From contig JARFJB010000003.1 in NCBI GenBank assembly GCA_036346205.1, forward strand, positions 859,001-923,000: 64,000 nucleotides of DNA, read 5' to 3'. The notes beneath the pieces are model-generated. The model worked only from the letters and a program-made list of their open reading frames with translations. It did no database searches and was not told where the DNA came from. A program made the translations under genes and the position numbers. Positions within the stretch are counted from its first letter, which is position 1. Every line of letters begins with the position of its first letter. This document shows, in pieces, positions 58,918 through 64,000 of the stretch. Origin of the DNA: Vesta saturnalis (Eukaryota > Arthropoda > Insecta > Coleoptera > Lampyridae).

Positions 58918-60470
58918 CAGGGCAGAGTAGGCAACTGCCTGGGGCCCCGCATCGATTAGAGACCCAGCGCGAACAACAGAAATTGAAAATATTTCATAGA
59001 GTTATTGATCTAACCAAATGGGTAGATGAGCTATCAAGCCACAGGAAATGCGACAGTAAAACGTCGTTACCGTGAAGTACTGTTGTCATTTGATAGCGCC
59101 GATAGCGGAACCAACGAACCGTTGTCTTGTGCGCACGTGCCGTCTCACTATGTCGGAATCCTTATTTAATAGCTTCAATAAACGTATAGTTAACAGAATG
59201 CCTTCTTGTTCATTCTGCAAGTGCCACAATAATTCAACTTTTTTTCGGCGTCAACTCATCGCTGGGCAATTATGCAGAAACATCTCGAAAAAGGTTTAGT
59301 TCTGCAAAAATTGTCCGACACAATGTGGGGTGCAAAAGCCGATGCGACTAAGGTTTTATCAGAAGATTACAAGAGTTTCAAGAAAGCTTTGCGATCTTTT
59401 GCTGACGATGAGACTCAGACATCCTAAGCGATTCACGAGGCTCGATGTCTATTAAAGAACATGCCGTAATGGCAATATTTTGGCTGCCATACTGGAATCA
59501 ATGGTGCCAGTATATCTTTACAAAAACCAACTATTCAACTTCGAACGGCGGTCGATCTTTTGAAATCTCTTTAGATTTTTTGTTATCACAGAGAGAATTA
59601 TTTGACGATTACGAGATGAAGGCAAATGAGAAAACTGACACCGAATATAGTGATGAAAATCAGCGTGTGCGAAGAAGAAAAAGACATCATGATGACGGAT
59701 CTGCAGAAGAAGTTGTGATCAGACGAAGAGTTAAGTTGAAGATTGAAACTTATTTGCCTGTACTAGACATGCTGTATGTAGCCTATCCGGAAATTGATTC
59801 TCTGTTTGGATTTCTAACAGATTCCATGACAAAGAGCAATGATGAACTTAAAGAGGCTTGTACAAAATTTAGTGAACATTATTCCGAGGACATTGAGCCC
59901 GAGTTTATAAACGAGATGGTGCAATTTAAGTACTTCATCTTACAATTAGAGGATGCGGGGATTGCTGAGAAAGATAAAATTGTACCTGCCGAGCAATCGT
60001 TTAAATTGATTTTAGATAATATGGTACAATCAACTTTGCCGAATGTAATGATAGCATTGCAAATATATAGAAGTCAGATGATATCAAACGCAACGGGTTG
60101 ACGTAACTTTTTAAAATTAAAACTAATAAAAAACTGTCTTCGTTCGTTAATGTCTCATAACCGTTTACATTCACTTTCGATAATGGCGATTGAAAATGAT
60201 GTATTGGGAAAGGTCAACTTTCAAGATGTTGTGAACGATTTTGTATCCAAAAAAGTTAATACTTAAACTTAATGTACTTGACAAAACTATTTTCTTTTGT
60301 TTGGTTTTTTATTGCATTTAACAATAAAGTTAAAATTAAAACACCCACGTCTACTTTACTCACATCCCTTCATCAACTTGAATTGAAAAGAGCTGATGAT
60401 CCTCAAACGGCTGAAAAGGGGTCCCGAGAATTGCATTGCCTAGGGGTCCCGACAGGCTGGTCCGGACCTG
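58918..60470 (+). mobile_element. hAT transposon, 1553 bp, perfect 8-bp target duplication
   Basis: ATTAGCAC at 58910-58917 and again at 60471-60478. The element begins CAGGGCAGAGTAGG and ends CCGGACCTG; GGGGCCCC-type wording lies just inside both ends (CCTGGGGCCCCGC; GGGGTCCCG). It encodes one + strand hAT transposase with internal loss. Confidence 0.9.
59100..60265 (+). pseudogene. hAT transposase (ZMYM/TTF-type group), truncated
   Basis: A remnant of the N-terminal region (59140-59400, broken) is joined to a long frame at 59445-60101 containing YLPVLDMLYVAYPEIDSLFG-type sequence and FKLILDNMVQSTLPNVMIAL. Next comes the C-terminal hAT dimerisation motif, recognisable after a TGA at 60099 (NRLHSLSIMAIEND, about 60157-60200), ending with TAA near 60264. 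The catalytic first half of the RNase H-like fold appears deleted, so it is a non-autonomous derivative. Confidence 0.82.
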
Positions 60471-60524
60471 ATTAGCACAACCCACGTATGTATCTATCAG
60501 TGCCATTGTACATAACCTCCGCTT

Positions 60525-60640
60525 AAAGGAAATTTGATCAAATTGACCAGGAAGGCTTGGCTGTAGTCACTGAAGTCCAAAAATTTCATGATTACATTTA
60601 CGGACGCCATATGACAATCCGATCATAAGACACTGTTAGG
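60525..60640 (+). pseudogene. Fossil gypsy RNase H fragment
   Basis: FDQIDQEGLAVVTEVQKFHD then YIYGRHMTI is a clear RNase H C-terminal stretch of a gypsy element. Its place directly after the hAT suggests it continues the relic at 57.3-58.6 kb. Confidence 0.75.
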
Positions 60641-60644
60641 AATT

Positions 60645-60790
60645 TTTTTAGGAGCTGGTGGACCCATGGTTACGCTGTTTACTTAGCATTGGGGAAGTAA
60701 TAGGTTCGATTCCCATTACTTCAGGAGGTTTTTTCATGTACATATAGGGGCACACCATATGTGGTAATTTAGGCGAATGATGGGGTATTA
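60645..60790 (+). mobile_element. tRNA-derived SINE-like head
   Basis: A perfect box B, GGTTCGATTCC at 60703-60713, with a plausible box A about 45 bases upstream (TGGTTACGCTG..TTAGCATTGG). The acceptor and anticodon stems do not form properly, so it is not a functional tRNA. Confidence 0.5.
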
Positions 60791-60887
60791 AGTGCTCCCT
60801 CAGAACCTTAACTCTCCGTTTTGCCGGTCTTATCCTGATTAATTAAGAACAAATCATCTCGAGAGCTGTCCATAACCCATAACCCCT

Positions 60888-61295
60888 GTAACTTCCATAG
60901 CCCAGACATTCCAGTGCGCACTGCGTAGCCGGCAGTGCGTTGCATATAGCCACCTCACCACGACGCGCTCATATAGACGGCACCACTCCGATGCGCTCTT
61001 TAGAGCCACCAGGTTACGATGCCAGTAGTGTGTTACATATCAATAGGTGTAACGGCAACACACAAGGAACGCTGATGACGCCGTCAACGCCGAAGGTAGT
61101 ACGAAAGAACAGATGAAACGTACCGTGATAGTTCCGTCGTCTCTCCTCCGTTCCCGCGGTCTCCTACCTTCGCCACACATTCATTGTAAATATTATGCAT
61201 ATATTAGTGTTAGTTTGTGAATGAATACGTCATATTGCCGTAGCCTAGTTCGTTTAATTAAACGCTTCCGCATAAACAGAATAACCGCCAAAACA
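60888..61295 (+). mobile_element. Possible LTR, GC-richer
   Basis: A segment beginning TGTAACTTCC and ending GCCAAAACA, followed three bases later by TGGAACCGCAGG as a possible primer-binding site. It is followed by integrase remains. There is no second copy, so this is weak. Confidence 0.25.
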
Positions 61296-61429
61296 GTTTG
61301 GAACCGCAGGTGTTAGTTAAAGTTCTGATGTTTGAAATTGCCAGATAAGGTTTATTGTGCTAAAGAAATTGCTAAACAAACAAGAAAAGTCGCAATGAGT
61401 CTGATAACGACTTAAGGCCGTATTTGCGG

Positions 61430-61795
61430 ATTTTAGAATCTCACGTAATTATTCCATCAAGAGGAAGAAAAAGATTAATACGCATGTAAAAATATAATGG
61501 TTTGCCAGATCTTACAGATGGTGGCCTAACCTTGACAAAGAAATTGGGAGGACTTGTCACAACGTCCGTGGCAAAGATCATATTGATCAGGTTGGTTCTC
61601 TTCACGGTAAATGTCTTCATTATTATGGACTCATACTACAAATTGTAATAGGTCACGCAAGTGTCAAGTACAACAGCAACAGTTCCTATAAAAGTGCTTC
61701 GTGAATTATTCGCTTCTCATGGTGTGTCATAAAGTTTTGTATTTGACAATAGTTTCCCTTTCACTTCTGCAGTAATGATCAAACTGAGAGAATGA
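61430..61795 (+). pseudogene. Fossil gypsy integrase fragment
   Basis: One frame shows SSTTATVPIKVLRELFASHG then SFVFDNSFPFTSAVMIKL at 61655-61795, the central DDE part of a gypsy integrase with the second Asp (DN) kept. The upstream H2C2 region (61440-61560) is barely readable. Confidence 0.75.
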
Positions 61796-61849
61796 GTCAA
61801 AATGTTAATGAAATTTTGATGAAGACTGGCACGGTAAAGATCTGATCAT

Positions 61850-62900
61850 TATCACTGACCAGATACTTATTGACAAATATGTTAACTTTAGTTCTTTCCC
61901 CACTAGATATATCTGACCACTGTCTAATAAAAATCACTTCTAGTGTCCTTAATTCCACTGTTATTTGCAACACTGATAGTTTCCTTAAAACTAAAAAATT
62001 CCTTAGTGACCACCACTATGGTTTTAGTCAAAGCCGTTCAACAGGTGATCTTCTTTCATATGTGACCCAAGTTTGGCACAATACGTTAGAATAATCAGGT
62101 GAAACAGATGTAGTCACTTTAGATCTCTCAAAACATTTGACCAAGTTTGGAATAAGTATTTAATTGCCAAACTCATCGCGTGTGGGTTAAGCGATACGCT
62201 CATCAATTAGGTTTCTAGTTTCTTTGGTACAAGACGAATACGTGTCATAGTTAATGGCTTCTTTTCAAAAGAAGTCAGCATTAACGCAGGCATGCCACAT
62301 GCATCAGTTATAGCGCCTATATTTTTTCTGCTATACATAAATGATCTTATTTCTTTAACGACTAACCCAGACCATTACTTTAATTATGACAGCACTCTTC
62401 ATTGTAATTCATCTCAGTATACTCATAATGGTAAAATACCTTCTATCTCAGATCAAGACAATAAAGCTGAAATGACAATTTCAATCAACAAAGAAATTCA
62501 ACGTATCCTTGAATGGGGAAGTAACAATAATCTAATTAAATTTAGTGCTAATAAAACTCACAATTGCCTTGTGCTCGCCGAAAAAGATTGATAATTTCCT
62601 GTTATAAGTATGAATGGCTCAAATATTAAGTTATCAGACTCTATTACCATGTTGGAAGTGACTGAATTACGTGTTGACCATCACCTGTCAGCTATGAAAG
62701 CAGCTGCTTGTAAAATACGCTTTTTGTACAGATCTAAGCAGTACCTCCCAACATTTTTTTCTGTTGTACAAGGCCCAAATGCCACCTCATCTAGAATATA
62801 ATTATTACCGCTGGGTTGGTGCTCCCTAATAACACTCTCGATATTGTTGATCGTTTTCAAACAAGAGCGATTAGGGTTATAAATGACTTCCAGATAATAC
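61850..62900 (+). pseudogene. LINE relic: endonuclease end fused to reverse transcriptase by deletion
   Basis: LSPLDISDHCLIKI (endonuclease C terminus, about 61893-61935) is followed after some 20 codons by HHYGFSQSRSTGDLLSYV (RT, about 62010), so several hundred codons are missing between. RT continues VVTLDLSK, then GMPHASVIAPIFFLLYIND (62286-62345) and FNYDSTLH where FADDSTLH is expected: the catalytic Asp pair is damaged. The tail LDIVDRFQTRAIRVI ends near 62890. Confidence 0.85.
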
Positions 62901-64000
62901 AATAAACTTGATTTAAACTTTATATAAACTTGTAATTGCAAGTCTGATAGCTTACAATACGTTTATTAATGCAAGTTTGTAGGCTTAATGCAAGCTTCCT
63001 AATTACAACCTGGCAAGCAGACTTTAGAGATTTTGCAATCTTGAAGTTACACTTGCAAATAACCTGACGCAAGTCACTTTGTAAGCTTATCTTAAGGACT
63101 ATGAAAGGTTGCATTTACACTTGCATATAGCCTAATGCTATTAAAAGGTATTTTTCAGAAGGCTTGCTCTGTGTTTGCAAATATTCCTTAACTTACACTT
63201 TTACACATCTTTAGGCTTGAAGGAAGCTCGTTTCATGCTTACAGATACCTTACTTATCCCCATCTTTCTTAGAGGAAAAATCAATATTCATGTATATTTG
63301 ATATTCTTATTGATCCATATATAGTAGGTACATTAGCAATATTGCAATACAATACATTTAATAGCAAATTTAGCGCCATCTCTTCTTTAATTTAATTAAA
63401 ATTAATTTACAATTATTAAGTGTTTTACAAAAAATAAATTCATTAACTTCAAACACATGTTACGATCAATATTGTTATTATTTACAACTTTCAACATTTT
63501 TTCAACAAGTTCTCTACTCTACTCTGAAACGAACTGTATGGCACTTATACCTTCTATTTTGAAGTATCTTGATTATAATCAGCTACACAATATGTCACGA
63601 ACCCTAACTTTACTAACAGCGTTAAATATCTTTCAAGCAGCCACAGCAAAATTATTAAAATTCTAAAAAAGAACAAGTCAAAGTCACCAACCAAATAAAA
63701 CACGCTGTACAGTTTCCCACGCCATGACCACACAATTGAGTTGGAACCCTGTATATAATACTAAACTTACTTATATAGTGTTAAAATTAAAGTACAGATA
63801 CAAAAAACTCCTGTGTTAATCAAATTTTGCAGAAATCGTGAAATAATGAATATTATATCCCATCCGACGTTAATTTCAAAAACATCGAAAGTTTTTCTAC
63901 CTCAGAGTCTCCTCCGGACTTTCCACCAGTCCTGACCTGAACACTCCTGCATTGAAGCCGTCCCCGCCTACCGCGGATTCTCTATAAAACCGCGAGACGC
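62900..64000. other. Unassigned DNA at window end
   Basis: At 62930-63180 short phrases ACTTGCAA/GCAAGT recur about eight times in degraded form. The last 100 bp are GC-richer with TATAAAAC at 63984, possibly the start of another element. No gene is supported. Confidence 0.4.

Noticed and set aside
60660..60735. Possible tRNA gene with perfect box B
   Set aside because: No anticodon stem or acceptor stem can be formed; reported as SINE-like instead.
61048..61295. Shorter LTR candidate starting TGTAACGGCAAC
   Set aside because: The TG at 60888 gives an equally good start, neither has a target duplication or second copy; kept only as a low-confidence single call.

Overview
The window is AT-rich, repeat-laden nuclear DNA of an arthropod, almost certainly an insect. 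Genes are split by GT-AG introns, and the mobile elements are typical of beetles, bugs and other insects: long-TIR mariner, piggyBac, pogo, hAT, Jockey-like LINEs, mag-like Ty3/gypsy, Penelope-like elements and a Crypton-type tyrosine recombinase. The order of the insect cannot be fixed from this sequence alone.

Only two conserved host genes can be supported. Pelota/Dom34 (ribosome rescue) lies on the + strand at 29302-34939 in six exons. Pescadillo/PES1 (60S ribosome biogenesis) lies on the - strand at 46649-50915 in three exons. Both rebuild into full-length proteins by exact splicing (382 and 568 residues). A 50-residue ORF starts 81 bp upstream of PES1 on the opposite strand and may share its promoter. 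Everything else is transposon, transposon relic, dispersed or tandem repeat, or unassigned non-coding DNA.

Layout. 1-4.3 kb: unassigned AT-rich DNA with weak LTR-like signals near 0.8 kb. 4.3-15.15 kb: a three-level nest. An outer element with about 830-bp inverted ends holds a mariner relic and Penelope fragments; its right arm was split at a TA by a second long-TIR mariner, which was itself hit by a piggyBac. 15.15-19.7 kb: non-coding repeats, including a tandem duplication of about 300 bp. 19.7-23.0 kb: a full-length mariner broken by an internal inversion, plus a probable solo LTR. 23.4-27.2 kb: a dead Jockey-like LINE. 29.3-34.9 kb: pelota, with a MITE-like element in its 4.2-kb intron. 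35-36.7 kb: TA microsatellites, a foldback and a tRNA T-arm palindrome. 36.7-44.7 kb: a mag-like gypsy element with short LTRs, interrupted by a pogo element (39315-42160) and by an array rich in TCAAGGTCA (about 42505-43325). 44.7-45.4 kb: a Crypton-type recombinase remnant. 45.9-46.3 kb: foldback/MITE elements. 46.6-50.9 kb: PES1. 51-57 kb: repeats and a LINE endonuclease relic. 57.3-61.8 kb: pieces of one or more fossil gypsy elements, split by a 1553-bp hAT with a perfect 8-bp target duplication. 61.85-62.9 kb: a LINE RT relic. 63-64 kb: unassigned.

No element examined encodes an intact protein. The most informative features are the nested insertions with a readable empty site, the mariner whose 5' half has been inverted at a codon-exact breakpoint, and the dense block of nuclear-receptor-like half sites inside gypsy.
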